Shown here: positions 54,488-62,419 of the stretch, piece by piece | Layout of the letters: the number at the start of each line of letters is the position of its first letter | How positions within the stretch are numbered: position 1 is the stretch's first letter | NCBI GenBank assembly: GCA_020721445.1 | Contig: DYMU01000017.1 | Location: 1 to 62,419 of the forward strand | Direction of reading: 5' to 3' | DNA: 62,419 nucleotides | DNA from: Gemmobacter nectariphilus | GTDB lineage: Bacteria > Pseudomonadota > Alphaproteobacteria > Rhodobacterales > Rhodobacteraceae | Position numbers and translations under genes: made by a program | Notes under the pieces: model-generated | The model's input: the letters and a program-made list of their open reading frames with translations, nothing else | Database searches by the model: none | What the model was told of the DNA's origin: nothing

Positions 54488-55429
54488 TCAGGGCAACCGC
54501 AATTCTGCCCCCAGCCATGGCCATCGCGCCACGGCGGGGGCGATCATGCGCGCGGCGACAAGCGACCGCATCTGGACCGCAACCGTGGCGGGAATGTCAC
54601 CCAGAACCCCGACCCGTGCCGACAGCGAAATGTTGCGGGCCAGCGGCGCGCCGGCCAGCGGGATCACCTTAAGCGTATCGGCAAAGCGGGCGGCATGGTG
54701 CAGCGCCAGCGGCGTCAGGATCGTCCAACCCGCCCCGGCGGCGACCATCGCCAGAATGGCGTGATAGCTGTCCAATTCGAACCGCACCTGTGGCCTCATG
54801 TTGGCCTGCGCCAGATGCGCCGCGATTTGCCGCCCCATCAGATGCCGCGCCGAATACAGGATCAGCGGCACCTCGCCCCCGGCCTTGGGATGCACCGCGA
54901 CAAACGGCTCAGTCAGGATCGGATGCACCTCGCGCCAGCCGGCATCCAGGCCTTCGGTGCCCAGTTCTGCCGCCACAACCAGATCCAGCGCCCGCGCCTC
55001 AAGCTGGTCCAGCAGCCGGTGGCTGGCCCCGGTTTCCAGCAGAAACCGACATTCCGCCATCGCCCCGGCCAGCCCCGACAAAAGCGCAGGCGTCACCTCG
55101 GCATCGAAATCCTCGATCATCCCCAGCCGCAGCGTTGTCAGCCGCGCAAGGTCAGCCCGGGCCAGATCGGCGCGCGCTTCGGCCTCGGCGTTCAGGATCA
55201 CTTGGGCATGGCGGCGAAACATGGTGCCCGCCGGCGTCAGCACAAACGGCCGGGCTGCCCGGTCAAACAGCACAACCCCAAGGCTGGCCTCGACCGCCGT
55301 CAGTTGCTGACTGACCGCCGGGGGCGATACCCCAAGACGGCGGGCAGCGGCAGAGATCGAGCCTTCCTCGGCCACGGCCAGGAACACGTCGATCCCCCAC
55401 AGGCTGACGCGGGTCTGGCCTTCGCCCAT
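54488..55429 (-). CDS. LysR-family transcriptional regulator
   Basis: A 313-residue LysR regulator. The winged helix (about residues 10-68) reads A-E-E-G-S-I-S-A-A-A-R-R-L-G-V and P-A-V-S-Q-Q-L-T-A-V-E-A-S-L-G. The effector domain begins near residue 95 (T-T-L-R-L-G-M-I). It is convergent with the aminotransferase gene and has the same direction as phaR, 6 bp downstream of it, so it may share the phaR transcript. Target not evident. Confidence 0.88.
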   Translation of the reverse strand: MGEGQTRVSLWGIDVFLAVAEEGSISAAARRLGVSPPAVSQQLTAVEASLGVVLFDRAARPFVLTPAGTMFRRHAQVILNAEAEARADLARADLARLTTLRLGMIEDFDAEVTPALLSGLAGAMAECRFLLETGASHRLLDQLEARALDLVVAAELGTEGLDAGWREVHPILTEPFVAVHPKAGGEVPLILYSARHLMGRQIAAHLAQANMRPQVRFELDSYHAILAMVAAGAGWTILTPLALHHAARFADTLKVIPLAGAPLARNISLSARVGVLGDIPATVAVQMRSLVAARMIAPAVARWPWLGAELRLP

Positions 55430-55435
55430 CTGCCG

Positions 55436-55993
55436 CTACAGCTTGGACAGTTTTTGCTGCAACTCGGCCAGTTGCTTTCGGATCTGGGCCAGATCCTCGG
55501 CGCTGCTGGTTGCTTCGCCTTCGTCCTTGGCCGGACCTGAACCACCCCAGCCCGGCACCCCCGCCATCATCGTCTTCATGAAGGCTTCCTGCTGCTTGCG
55601 CATCAGATCGAACCCCGGCATCGCCGCCATCGGGTTCGGCAGCACACCAAGGTTTCCCATCATCTTCGATTGGCCTTCGCGCAGCATCTCGAAGCTGGCG
55701 GCCAGAAACTGCGGCACGATCGAATGGACATTGGTGGTATAGCTGCGCACCAGATCGGTCAGCACGGCGATGGGCAGCACGTTTTCGCCCTTCGACTCGT
55801 GCTCGGCCACGATTTGCAACAGGTATTGCCGTGTCAGGTCGTCACCGGATTTCAGATCAATGATCTGCACCTCGCGCCCGGCGCGAATAAAACCGGCGAT
55901 ATCCTCCAGCGTCACGTAATCCGAAGTCTCGGTATTATACAGGCGACGGCTGGCATAACGCTTGATCAACAGCGGCTTGTCGGTTTCGGCCAT
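55436..55993 (-). CDS. phaR: Polyhydroxyalkanoate synthesis repressor PhaR
   Basis: A 185-residue DNA- and PHB-binding repressor. The conserved N-terminal domain reads I-K-R-Y-A-S-R-R-L-Y-N-T-E-T-S-D-Y-V, then D-L-K-S-G-D-D-L-T-R-Q-Y-L-L-Q-I. The C-terminus is methionine/glutamine-rich and ends in a short coiled coil (Q-I-R-K-Q-L-A-E-L-Q-Q-K-L). Family role: represses phasin and synthase genes when no polymer is present; PHB binding releases it. It lies close to phaP and phaC, and a TGC-N4-GCA site lies upstream of its own start. Confidence 0.93.
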   Translation of the reverse strand: MAETDKPLLIKRYASRRLYNTETSDYVTLEDIAGFIRAGREVQIIDLKSGDDLTRQYLLQIVAEHESKGENVLPIAVLTDLVRSYTTNVHSIVPQFLAASFEMLREGQSKMMGNLGVLPNPMAAMPGFDLMRKQQEAFMKTMMAGVPGWGGSGPAKDEGEATSSAEDLAQIRKQLAELQQKLSKL

Positions 55994-56020
55994 GGGCCAC
56001 CCTTTCCTGCAGGTCTTTTA

Positions 56021-56030
56021 TGCTTGTGCA
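56021..56030. promoter_or_regulatory. Possible PhaR self-control site (TGC-N4-GCA)
   Basis: TGC-TTGT-GCA sits 28 bp before the phaR ATG. It resembles the TGC/GCA-type sites bound by Paracoccus PhaR. One weak copy only; a chance match cannot be excluded. Confidence 0.35.
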
Positions 56031-56104
56031 GCGAAGCTTAGGGCAGGGTCGCAGAAAAAGAAACAGCCTTGAAACAGAAACGGCGGGCCAGTTGGGCCCG
56101 CCGC

Positions 56105-56145
56105 GCGCGATCTTCGTCAAAGGGGGAGGATCACGAAGATCGCGC
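56105..56145 (-). terminator. Terminator hairpin after phaP
   Basis: A perfect 13-bp stem (56105-56117 with 56133-56145) with a 15-base loop, 13 bp past the phaP stop. No strong T-run follows on the minus strand. It would separate abundant phasin mRNA from phaR. Confidence 0.7.
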
Positions 56146-56158
56146 TTATCCCGAAGGA

Positions 56159-56611
56159 TTACTTGGCCGCCGTTGCGGTGGCTTTCTTGGCGGCGGTGGT
56201 CACCTCGGTGGTGGCTTTCTTGACAGCGGCGGTCGCGTCTTCCGACATGTCCTTGCCAGCAGCCAGCATCAACTCAACAGTTTCCATCTGGACTTTTTTC
56301 GCGACTTCGGCGAAAGCGGCCATGCTTTCGGCAGCCATTTCGGCAGCGGCCGACGCAAAGTCGGTGGCGGCTTTGGTGTATTCGGTCGGCTCGGCCTTGG
56401 CTTTGGTCATGTCGGCCATCTTGGCGATGGTGTCCTTGGCCAGCTTTGCGGTGATTTCGGTCGATTTTTCAGCGGCTTCCAAAGCGACTTTCGACATCTT
56501 CTCGGCCAGGGCAGCTTGGGTTTTGAAAGCGTTCTGCATCGCGGACGAGTCCACCGGGAACGAAGCCATCATGTCCTGCATCACTTTGGCGAAATCGGGG
56601 GTATTGGTCAT
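56159..56611 (-). CDS. phaP: Phasin (PHB granule-associated protein)
   Basis: A 150-residue amphipathic, alanine-rich helical protein starting MTNTPDFAKVMQDMM. The phasin pattern is seen in F-K-T-Q-A-A-L-A-E-K-M-S-K-V-A-L-E-A-A and in repeated K-A-T/A-A-K-K blocks at the C-terminus. It coats PHB granules. ATG 56611 is chosen; a start at 56647 adds 12 residues that overlap the promoter region. It is transcribed from a promoter containing two PhaR-type sites. Confidence 0.9.
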   Translation of the reverse strand: MTNTPDFAKVMQDMMASFPVDSSAMQNAFKTQAALAEKMSKVALEAAEKSTEITAKLAKDTIAKMADMTKAKAEPTEYTKAATDFASAAAEMAAESMAAFAEVAKKVQMETVELMLAAGKDMSEDATAAVKKATTEVTTAAKKATATAAK

Positions 56612-56660
56612 GGCTCTTGCTCCTGTTCGGTCGGACCGTCCGACCATTTCCTATGCCCAA

Positions 56661-56707
56661 TTTATAGATGCTGCAGTGCAGCATTGCAAGATTATTCTGC
56701 AATGCAG
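56661..56707 (-). promoter_or_regulatory. phaP promoter with two PhaR-type operators
   Basis: On the minus strand a -35 TTGCAA (56684-56689) and -10 TATAAA (56661-56666) are separated by exactly 17 bases. One CTGC-N3-GCAG site (56671-56681) lies in the spacer, and a second (56697-56707) lies just upstream of the -35, 26 bp away. This resembles the TGC/GCA sites reported for Paracoccus PhaR and explains repression by blocking RNA polymerase. Confidence 0.7.
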
Positions 56708-56745
56708 CATTTCTTGTGGGGGCATCCCGGGTAAGCCTTTGGTCG

Positions 56746-58551
56746 CTAACCTTTTCCGCCGCCGGGCACTGCCGTTACGTAAGTTCCGGGTGCCGGACAA
56801 ATCACCGGATTGGTCGAATCACCCGGCACGCGGGCGGCAACCAGCTTGCCAGAGCGGGCTTTCAGCCAGACACCCCAGCGTGGCCACCAACTGCCCTTGT
56901 GGAATGTGGCCGCGGCTTTCCAGTCTTCGGGCGCGCCCTCGATGGCCGCATCACTGGTATAATGGCCGTATTTGTCTTTCGACGGCGGGTTGATGATCCC
57001 GGCAATATGGCCGGACTCGGACAGGATAAAGGTCTTGTCCTTCGATCCCATCTGCTTGATCCCGTTAAAGCTGCCGCGCCAATGGGCGATGTGGTCGGTT
57101 TCGCAGGCGATGGCGCACAACGGCACACGGACCCCAGACAGGCTGACAGGCTCCCCGAACACCGGGAAGGTTCCCTTGGCAAAGCCATCGTTCTGGCACA
57201 GGCCGCGCAGATACTGCACCGCCATCTTGGCGGGCAGGTTGGTGCCATCGCCGTTCCAGAACAAAAGGTCAAAGGCGGGCGGGGCCTCGCCCAACATATA
57301 GCTTTTGATGGCAGGCTGATAGATCAGGTCGTTCGAGCGCAGATAGCTGAAGGTGCGCCCCATGAAGAACCGCGACAGAATGCCGTCCTTGGCCGACTGC
57401 CGCTCGATCCCGTCCACAAAGTCATCTTCCAGAAACACCCCCACTTCGCCAGGGTCGCTGAAATCGGCCAGTGTGGTGAAGAACGAGGCGGATTTCACCG
57501 ACTTGTCGCCCGCCCGGTCCAGATGCGCCAGCGTCAGGCCCAGCGTGGTGCCCGCGATGCAATAGCCGACCGCGTTGATCTGCTTCTCGCCGGTGATCCG
57601 CCGCACCTCGGCCATCGCGCGCAGGTATCCGTCGCGGATATAGTCGTCCATCCCGACATCGGCATAGGTTTCGTCCGGGTTGACCCATGACACCACGAAC
57701 AGCGTAAAGCCCTGATCGACGATCCACTGGATCAGCGAATTGGCGGGCTTCATATCCATGATGTAGAACTTGTTGATCCACGGCGGAAAGATCAGCAGCG
57801 GGGTCTGATGCACCTTTTCCGTGGTCGGCGCGTATTGGATCAGCTCCAGCATCCGGTTCCTGAACACCACCGATCCGGGGGTGGTGGCGATGTTGCGGCC
57901 AACCTCGAAGGCCTCTTTGTCGGCCAGCGTGACCAACAGGTCGCCGTTGTTCGCCTCGATGTCGCGCACAAGGTTCTCAAGCCCATGCACCAGGCTTTCG
58001 CCATCGGTCGCCACCGCCTTTTCCAGCGCGTCCGGGTTGGTGCCCAGAAAATTGGTTGGTGCCATCATGTCGATGATCTGTTTGGTGAAATACTCGGCCC
58101 GCCGCCGGTCTGCCGGGTCCATCAGGCTTAGGTCACCCAAGGCCGAGGCCACCGCTTCGGCGTTCAGCATGTATTGTTGCTTGATGTAGTTGAAGGCCGG
58201 ATGGGTTTGCCACAGCGGGTTTGAAAACCGCCGGTCGGTGGGTGTCGGGTCTGGCGGGGCTTTCAGCTCACCCTTGACCAGCGCCTGTTGCGCCTCGACG
58301 TAATGTTTCAGGCTTTTGCCCCAATAGCTGATCTGATGCTCCAGAATCTTCGACGGGTTTTGCATCATTTCGGCGACATAGGCCGCCGCTGCCTTCATGT
58401 AGACGTCGGAAGACGGGCCTTGCAGGGCGGAATCCGATTGTTTCTTGTGCGCCATTGCCACCATCAGACGCTGCGAAAGGGCCTCGATCCGGGCCAGATT
58501 GGCCTGCAACTTCTCCAACTTTCGTCCCGCGTCACCGTCATCTGTTGTCAT
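56746..58551 (-). CDS. phaC: Class I poly(3-hydroxyalkanoate) synthase
   Basis: A 601-residue class I synthase that polymerises (R)-3-hydroxybutyryl-CoA. The lipase-like box G-Y-C-I-A-G-T gives the catalytic cysteine C331; the other catalytic residues fit the aspartate in E-T-D-H-I-A-H-W and the histidine in E-S-G-H-I-A-G. The N-terminal domain (about 60-250) has the typical W-x-x-N-P-x pattern variants. It is divergent from phaZ, 102 bp between starts, and upstream of phaP on the same strand. Confidence 0.95.
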   Translation of the reverse strand: MTTDDGDAGRKLEKLQANLARIEALSQRLMVAMAHKKQSDSALQGPSSDVYMKAAAAYVAEMMQNPSKILEHQISYWGKSLKHYVEAQQALVKGELKAPPDPTPTDRRFSNPLWQTHPAFNYIKQQYMLNAEAVASALGDLSLMDPADRRRAEYFTKQIIDMMAPTNFLGTNPDALEKAVATDGESLVHGLENLVRDIEANNGDLLVTLADKEAFEVGRNIATTPGSVVFRNRMLELIQYAPTTEKVHQTPLLIFPPWINKFYIMDMKPANSLIQWIVDQGFTLFVVSWVNPDETYADVGMDDYIRDGYLRAMAEVRRITGEKQINAVGYCIAGTTLGLTLAHLDRAGDKSVKSASFFTTLADFSDPGEVGVFLEDDFVDGIERQSAKDGILSRFFMGRTFSYLRSNDLIYQPAIKSYMLGEAPPAFDLLFWNGDGTNLPAKMAVQYLRGLCQNDGFAKGTFPVFGEPVSLSGVRVPLCAIACETDHIAHWRGSFNGIKQMGSKDKTFILSESGHIAGIINPPSKDKYGHYTSDAAIEGAPEDWKAAATFHKGSWWPRWGVWLKARSGKLVAARVPGDSTNPVICPAPGTYVTAVPGGGKG

Positions 58552-58653
58552 AGCGTCGTTTCCCCCCTAACCTGCCCTACTTGAGCATAGCGTCGCCCAA
58601 CTGGGGGGGGAAGCGACGAATTGGCTTGGCCCGCCCAAAGGAGAGTGACACAG

Positions 58654-59946
58654 ATGAAGTCCATGATGACCTACGACATGATGGAAACCGCCCGGAACAC
58701 CAATGCCTGGCTTGGGGCCACCGCCCGCGCCATGGCGTCGTATCCGGCATTTGCGATGTCGATGAACCCGGCCCTGCCGCTGCTTGCGGCGTGGGGAGAG
58801 GTCACCGAGCGTACCTTTGACCGCATGATTGCCAAACCCGACTGGGGCATCCGGTCGATCGTCGGTCCCGATGGCACCGACCATCTGGTCGATGTGAAAA
58901 CCGTGGTTGAACGCCCCTTTGGCAACCTGATCCAGTTCTTTGTGCGTCGGCGCGAACCGATGAAGCGGCGCGTGCTGCTGGTGGCGCCTATGTCGGGCCA
59001 CTATGCCACCTTGCTGCGCTCTACCGTGCTGTCGCTGCTGCCTGATTGCGATGTGTTCATCACCGACTGGCACAATGCCCGTGACATTCCGGTCAGCGCG
59101 GGCAAGTTCGATGTCGAGGATTACACGCTGTATCTGGCAGATTTCATGCGTGAACTTGGGTCCGATATCCATGTGATCGCGGTCTGCCAGCCAGTGCCGC
59201 TGACGCTTGCCGCTACCGCCTATCTGGCCGCCGAAGACCCCAGCGCGCAACCGCGCAGCCTGACCCTGATCGGCGGCCCGGTAGACCCCGATGCCGCCGC
59301 CACCGAAGTCACCGACTTTGGCCGCCGCGTTACCATGGGCCAGCTTGAACAGATGGCGGTTCAGCGCGTCGGCTTCAAGCATAAGGGCGCCGGGCGTCTG
59401 GTGTATCCGGGGCTGTTGCAGTTGCAAAGCTTCATCTCGATGAACGCCGAGCGCCATTCGAAGGCTTTCACCGAACAGATCATGCGCGTGGCGCAGGGTC
59501 AGGCGTCGGATCATGACGCCCACAACCGCTTTTACGATGAGTATCTGGCGGTGATGGACATGACGGCCGAATTCTATCTTTCCACCGTCGAGCGGATCTT
59601 CAAAAACCGCGAGATTGCCAGGAACGCATTCGTCGTGGCCGGCCGCAAGGTTGACTTTGGCGCGATCACCAATGTCGCGGTGAAGATCGTCGAAGGCGCC
59701 AACGATGATATTTCCGCGCCCGGCCAATGCCTTGCAGCACTTGCCCTGCTGACCAACCTGCCCGACAGCAAGAAGGCCAGCCATCTGGAACCCGGCGCCG
59801 GGCATTACGGCATCTTTGCCGGCAAGTCGTGGCGGCTGAACATCCGCCCTCTGGTGCTGTCGTTCATCGACGCCAATTCCGGCGCGCCAGAGCAACCCAA
59901 AGAGCAGCCCAAAGCAAAGCCCGAAATCCGCCTCGCCTCAGCGTAG
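58654..59946 (+). CDS. phaZ: Intracellular PHB depolymerase
   Basis: A 430-residue intracellular depolymerase of the PhaZ type. The nucleophile is C178 in V-C-Q-P-V-P, as in intracellular PhaZ enzymes that use cysteine in place of serine. Other features: D-W-H-N-A-R-D-I-P and the C-terminal P-G-A-G-H-Y-G-I-F-A-G containing the predicted histidine. ATG 58654 has AAAGGAGAG upstream; a 5' extension to 58621 is not supported. It degrades stored PHB during starvation and is divergent to phaC. The end overlaps the convergent hydrolase gene by 9 bp. Confidence 0.93.
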   Translation: MKSMMTYDMMETARNTNAWLGATARAMASYPAFAMSMNPALPLLAAWGEVTERTFDRMIAKPDWGIRSIVGPDGTDHLVDVKTVVERPFGNLIQFFVRRREPMKRRVLLVAPMSGHYATLLRSTVLSLLPDCDVFITDWHNARDIPVSAGKFDVEDYTLYLADFMRELGSDIHVIAVCQPVPLTLAATAYLAAEDPSAQPRSLTLIGGPVDPDAAATEVTDFGRRVTMGQLEQMAVQRVGFKHKGAGRLVYPGLLQLQSFISMNAERHSKAFTEQIMRVAQGQASDHDAHNRFYDEYLAVMDMTAEFYLSTVERIFKNREIARNAFVVAGRKVDFGAITNVAVKIVEGANDDISAPGQCLAALALLTNLPDSKKASHLEPGAGHYGIFAGKSWRLNIRPLVLSFIDANSGAPEQPKEQPKAKPEIRLASA

Positions 59947-60645
59947 GATCATCGGCCCTGCCAGAAACGCCTCGATCGCCGCAGTCACGGCGTCGGGGGC
60001 CTCCAGCATCGGCAAATGCCCGGCGTCGTCGATGATCTTCAGCGCAGAAGATGGCATCAGATCGCGGGCAAACTCGTGCCGGCGCAGGGGCACAAGCGTA
60101 TCGGCGGCACCGGCCAGAAACAGCGTCGGCACGGATGCGCGGCGCAGGGTTTTCTGCTGATCCGGGCGGCGTTGCAAGGCCTTGCACTGGCGCAGATATA
60201 CCCCTTCGCCAAGGCCAAGCGCCATGTCCTGCATCAGCGCCTGAACCGCCGCGCGGTCGGGGGTGTCGGCAAGGGACGACAGCGGCACATCTTCGGCAAT
60301 CGCCTGCTTCAACCGCCCGGCCCGTGCCGCCACCATCCGGGCTTCGCGGGCGGCGGCGGTTTGCGGGTTTTCCGACAACGGATCGGTCGCCAGCAGGATC
60401 AGCCGTGTCACCCGGTCCGGCGCGCGGCGCAGGATATCCAGCGCCACATCCCCGCCCAGACCATGCCCCACCAGCACAAAACGTGACGGCGCATGGGCCA
60501 GGGCATCCTCGCTCATCCGCTCGACCTGATCCTGCACCGGCACGTAAATCTGCGCCGGGTGGCGGGTGCCAAGGCCGACAATCTGGGGCAGAAAGGCGCG
60601 GGCATCCTGCATCAGGCCCGGAATGAACAGGATCGCATCGCCCAT
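59938..60645 (-). CDS. Alpha/beta hydrolase (1 of 3)
   Basis: A 235-residue alpha/beta hydrolase: I-P-G-L-M-Q-D-A-R at the start, nucleophile elbow G-H-G-L-G-G, with H in place of the usual serine, and late D-x-L-V-P-L with D-A-G-H-L-P. The G-x-H-x-G elbow means it may not be a normal hydrolase, or it may resemble MenH-type or haloperoxidase-like variants. The ATG at 60645 overlaps the upstream stop (TGATG). Substrate unknown; it lies next to the PHB genes. Confidence 0.7.
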   Translation of the reverse strand: MGDAILFIPGLMQDARAFLPQIVGLGTRHPAQIYVPVQDQVERMSEDALAHAPSRFVLVGHGLGGDVALDILRRAPDRVTRLILLATDPLSENPQTAAAREARMVAARAGRLKQAIAEDVPLSSLADTPDRAAVQALMQDMALGLGEGVYLRQCKALQRRPDQQKTLRRASVPTLFLAGAADTLVPLRRHEFARDLMPSSALKIIDDAGHLPMLEAPDAVTAAIEAFLAGPMILR

Positions 60646-61625
60646 CACAGACCCCTTGCCCAAGTGAGGATGATCTCGGCGGTCTGCGCGGTCTGGCCGG
60701 GCGACATCGCGTCGCCGGCAATCACATGCGACGCGGGGTCATCGCCCGGCCCCATCACGCGCATGACCGACGTGACCCCGCCACCCCAGGCATCGCGCAC
60801 CGGGGCGATGGCGGCAGGGTCGATCACCTGATCGGCGTCGGAATACAGAAACAGGGCGGGCATTCGGGCCGTGCCATAGTCTGCCGCCCGCGCCGCACGC
60901 ATCAGCGCCGCCATCGGGAACAGCGCCAGCGTCGGGTAAACGGTGGTCCAATACGCAGCCTGACGGTCGTTCAAGGGCGTGAAACTGCGCACATCGCCCG
61001 CCACAATCGGCCCCCACCAGCGCGCCAGTGGCGCATCAAGGATCATCCCCGCAGCACTGCGCAGCCGAAAGTTCGGCGACACCAGCACCACCCCCGCCAT
61101 GCCTTGCGACAGGTCTGGGTCGGTGGCTGCCAGCGCCGCCAGCGTCGCCCCGGTCGAGGTGGCGATCACCAGCACCCGCCCGCCCAGGCGCCGCCCGATG
61201 GCCATCGCCTCGGCCATATCCTCGACCCAATCGCCTGCCGTGGCCTCTCCCATCGCTTCGCCCGTGCGGCCATGGCCGGCCAGACGGGTATAGAACAAGT
61301 TCGCCCCCAGGGCCTGCGCCACCAGATCGGGGACCGGGCGGATCTCTTCGGAGGTGGCGGAAAAGCCGTGGATGTAGATCACTGAAAGCGGGGTCTGCGC
61401 GCCCGGCGCACCCGCCCAGACGATGCGTTTGTGAACATCGGGCCTGATGTCAGAAAAGTGCAATTCAGAATTCAGCAGGTAAGCGTCAATATCATCACCC
61501 AAAATATTGCTGTTAAAAGATATTATCCGGTCTACCGGCTCGCGCGGTGCAAGCAGCCAGATGGTCAATCCTGCAAGAAAAAGAAAAGCCAGAACCCGCC
61601 CAAGCACCTTACCGAACCGGCGCAT
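60645..61625 (-). CDS. Alpha/beta hydrolase with N-terminal membrane helix (2 of 3)
   Basis: A 326-residue protein with an N-terminal signal or anchor helix (V-L-A-F-L-F-L-A-G-L-T-I-W-L-L-A) and an alpha/beta hydrolase core (Y-I-H-G-F-S-A-T-S-E-E, elbow A-T-S-T-G-A, Y-S-D-A-D-Q-V, then S-H). The core may face the periplasm. ATG 61625 is used; the gene overlaps both neighbours. It could be a lipase- or esterase-type enzyme. Confidence 0.7.
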   Translation of the reverse strand: MRRFGKVLGRVLAFLFLAGLTIWLLAPREPVDRIISFNSNILGDDIDAYLLNSELHFSDIRPDVHKRIVWAGAPGAQTPLSVIYIHGFSATSEEIRPVPDLVAQALGANLFYTRLAGHGRTGEAMGEATAGDWVEDMAEAMAIGRRLGGRVLVIATSTGATLAALAATDPDLSQGMAGVVLVSPNFRLRSAAGMILDAPLARWWGPIVAGDVRSFTPLNDRQAAYWTTVYPTLALFPMAALMRAARAADYGTARMPALFLYSDADQVIDPAAIAPVRDAWGGGVTSVMRVMGPGDDPASHVIAGDAMSPGQTAQTAEIILTWARGL

Positions 61626-62379
61626 CCGTGCCCCCTGCAACAATCTCGTCCGCTGCCGCCGTGATCAGGGCAAAGCAAGGGTCCGAGGAAAACCGATGAT
61701 CCGCACCCTTGACCAGCGTCAGCCGGATATCCGGCCCGGTGGCGTGGTCCAGCAGCCGCAAGGCCACCGCAGGCAGCACGTCGGTATCGGCGGTGCCTTG
61801 CAGCAGGCGCACAGGAAAGGGCAGACCCAAGGGCGCGCGAAAAACCAGATGGGCGCGGCCATCTTCGATCAGGCGCCGGGTGATGACATACGGCGCATCG
61901 GCATAGTCTGTCGGCACCTCGACCCGACCGTTCTGCATCAGGTCGTTCCGCTGGGCTTGGGAAAAACCCGCCCACAGGCTGTCTTCGGTGAAATCGGGGG
62001 CAGCGGCGATGCCGATCAGCCCTGCCACGCGGTCTGCCATCGCGCGCGCCAGCAGCAGCGCGACCCAACCGCCCATCGACGACCCGATCAGCAGTTGCGG
62101 CCCCGTGGTCAGTGTCGTCAGCACAGCGCGCGCATCCGCAAACCAGTCGCCAATCGCGCCATCCTCGAACGCACCCGACGATTGGCCATGCCCGGAATAA
62201 TCAAACCGCAGGAACGCGCGGCCCTGCCGCACAGCCCAGTCCTGCAAATACAAGGCCTTGGTGCCGGTCATGTCGGATCGAAAGCCGCCCAGAAACACCA
62301 CGCCCGGCCCCCTGCCCGCAGTCTGGTGATAGGCGATCTGGCGGCCTTGCGGGGTGGTCAGGGTTTGGGGTTGCGTCAT
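61609..62379 (-). CDS. Alpha/beta hydrolase, thioesterase/esterase type (3 of 3)
   Basis: A 256-residue hydrolase with a full triad pattern: G-S-S-M-G-G elbow serine, G-T-A-D-T-D aspartate and G-A-D-H-R-F histidine. The oxyanion region is F-L-G-G-F-R-S-D-M-T-G-T-K, similar to ABHD10-like thioesterases. ATG 62379; the remaining 40 bp to the window end hold no gene. First of three co-directional, overlapping hydrolase genes. Confidence 0.8.
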   Translation of the reverse strand: MTQPQTLTTPQGRQIAYHQTAGRGPGVVFLGGFRSDMTGTKALYLQDWAVRQGRAFLRFDYSGHGQSSGAFEDGAIGDWFADARAVLTTLTTGPQLLIGSSMGGWVALLLARAMADRVAGLIGIAAAPDFTEDSLWAGFSQAQRNDLMQNGRVEVPTDYADAPYVITRRLIEDGRAHLVFRAPLGLPFPVRLLQGTADTDVLPAVALRLLDHATGPDIRLTLVKGADHRFSSDPCFALITAAADEIVAGGTDAPVR

Positions 62380-62419
62380 GGTGTCCTCCGTCCCTGCCCT
62401 TCTACGCGGGCAATGTTGA

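Overview
This is a high-GC chromosomal window from an alphaproteobacterium, most likely a member of the Rhodobacterales (Rhodobacteraceae). The evidence is a PHB granule locus with a Paracoccus-type PhaR and phasin, VPLPA-type C-terminal sorting tails, a KpsS/KpsC capsule export set, an Mla-type lipid transporter with a STAS-fused permease, and many ATGA/TGATG gene overlaps. No plasmid, phage, insertion sequence, CRISPR or rRNA signal was seen. One tRNA gene (Thr, anticodon UGU) is present. All calls come from reading the sequence; no database search was run.

Layout. 1-782: riboflavin genes (ribB start, ribE). 889-5530: capsule export and initiation genes (KpsS-like, Wza/KpsD-like lipoprotein, two-domain KpsC). 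5524-6780: a MarR-like regulator, SdhE and a small XRE regulator. 6870-9979: aspartate aminotransferase, a conserved hypothetical and SelO. 10214-10289: tRNA-Thr. 10345-27357: one minus-strand run of 15 tightly packed genes, with a divergent LysR gene at 27524. 28761-32295: small membrane protein and an Mla/MCE lipid-transport operon. 32576-40252: a giant secreted nuclease/5'-nucleotidase flanked by two VPLPA-tailed surface proteins. 41126-44634: DUF4177 protein, gatB, lytic transglycosylase and TerB-like protein. 44958-54445: polar amino-acid-type ABC transporter followed by gamma-glutamyl-amine (Puu-like) catabolic genes and a DegT-family aminotransferase. 54488-59946: LysR regulator and PHB metabolism (phaR, phaP, phaC, divergent phaZ). 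59938-62379: three consecutive alpha/beta hydrolases.

The most interesting region is the 17-kb run at 10345-27357. It encodes two complete family-5 (oligopeptide/nickel type) ABC importers in one operon: two binding proteins, two permease pairs, one fused double ATPase and one separate ATPase pair. With them are three different phosphoester-cleaving folds (HAD class IIA, calcineurin-like, alkaline-phosphatase superfamily), two paralogous TIM-barrel sugar isomerases, and a permease split into two homologous half-size genes. I infer an uptake-and-dismantling pathway for a phosphorylated (probably phosphodiester) glyco-compound, in logic like the agrocinopine acc operon but with different enzymes. 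The substrate is unknown.

The Puu-like locus probably imports an amine or basic amino acid, gamma-glutamylates it with two glutamine-synthetase-like ligases, oxidises it with a FAD enzyme and releases glutamate with a class I amidotransferase. The PHB locus has a readable regulatory switch: two CTGC-N3-GCAG sites in and just upstream of a good sigma-70 promoter ahead of phaP.
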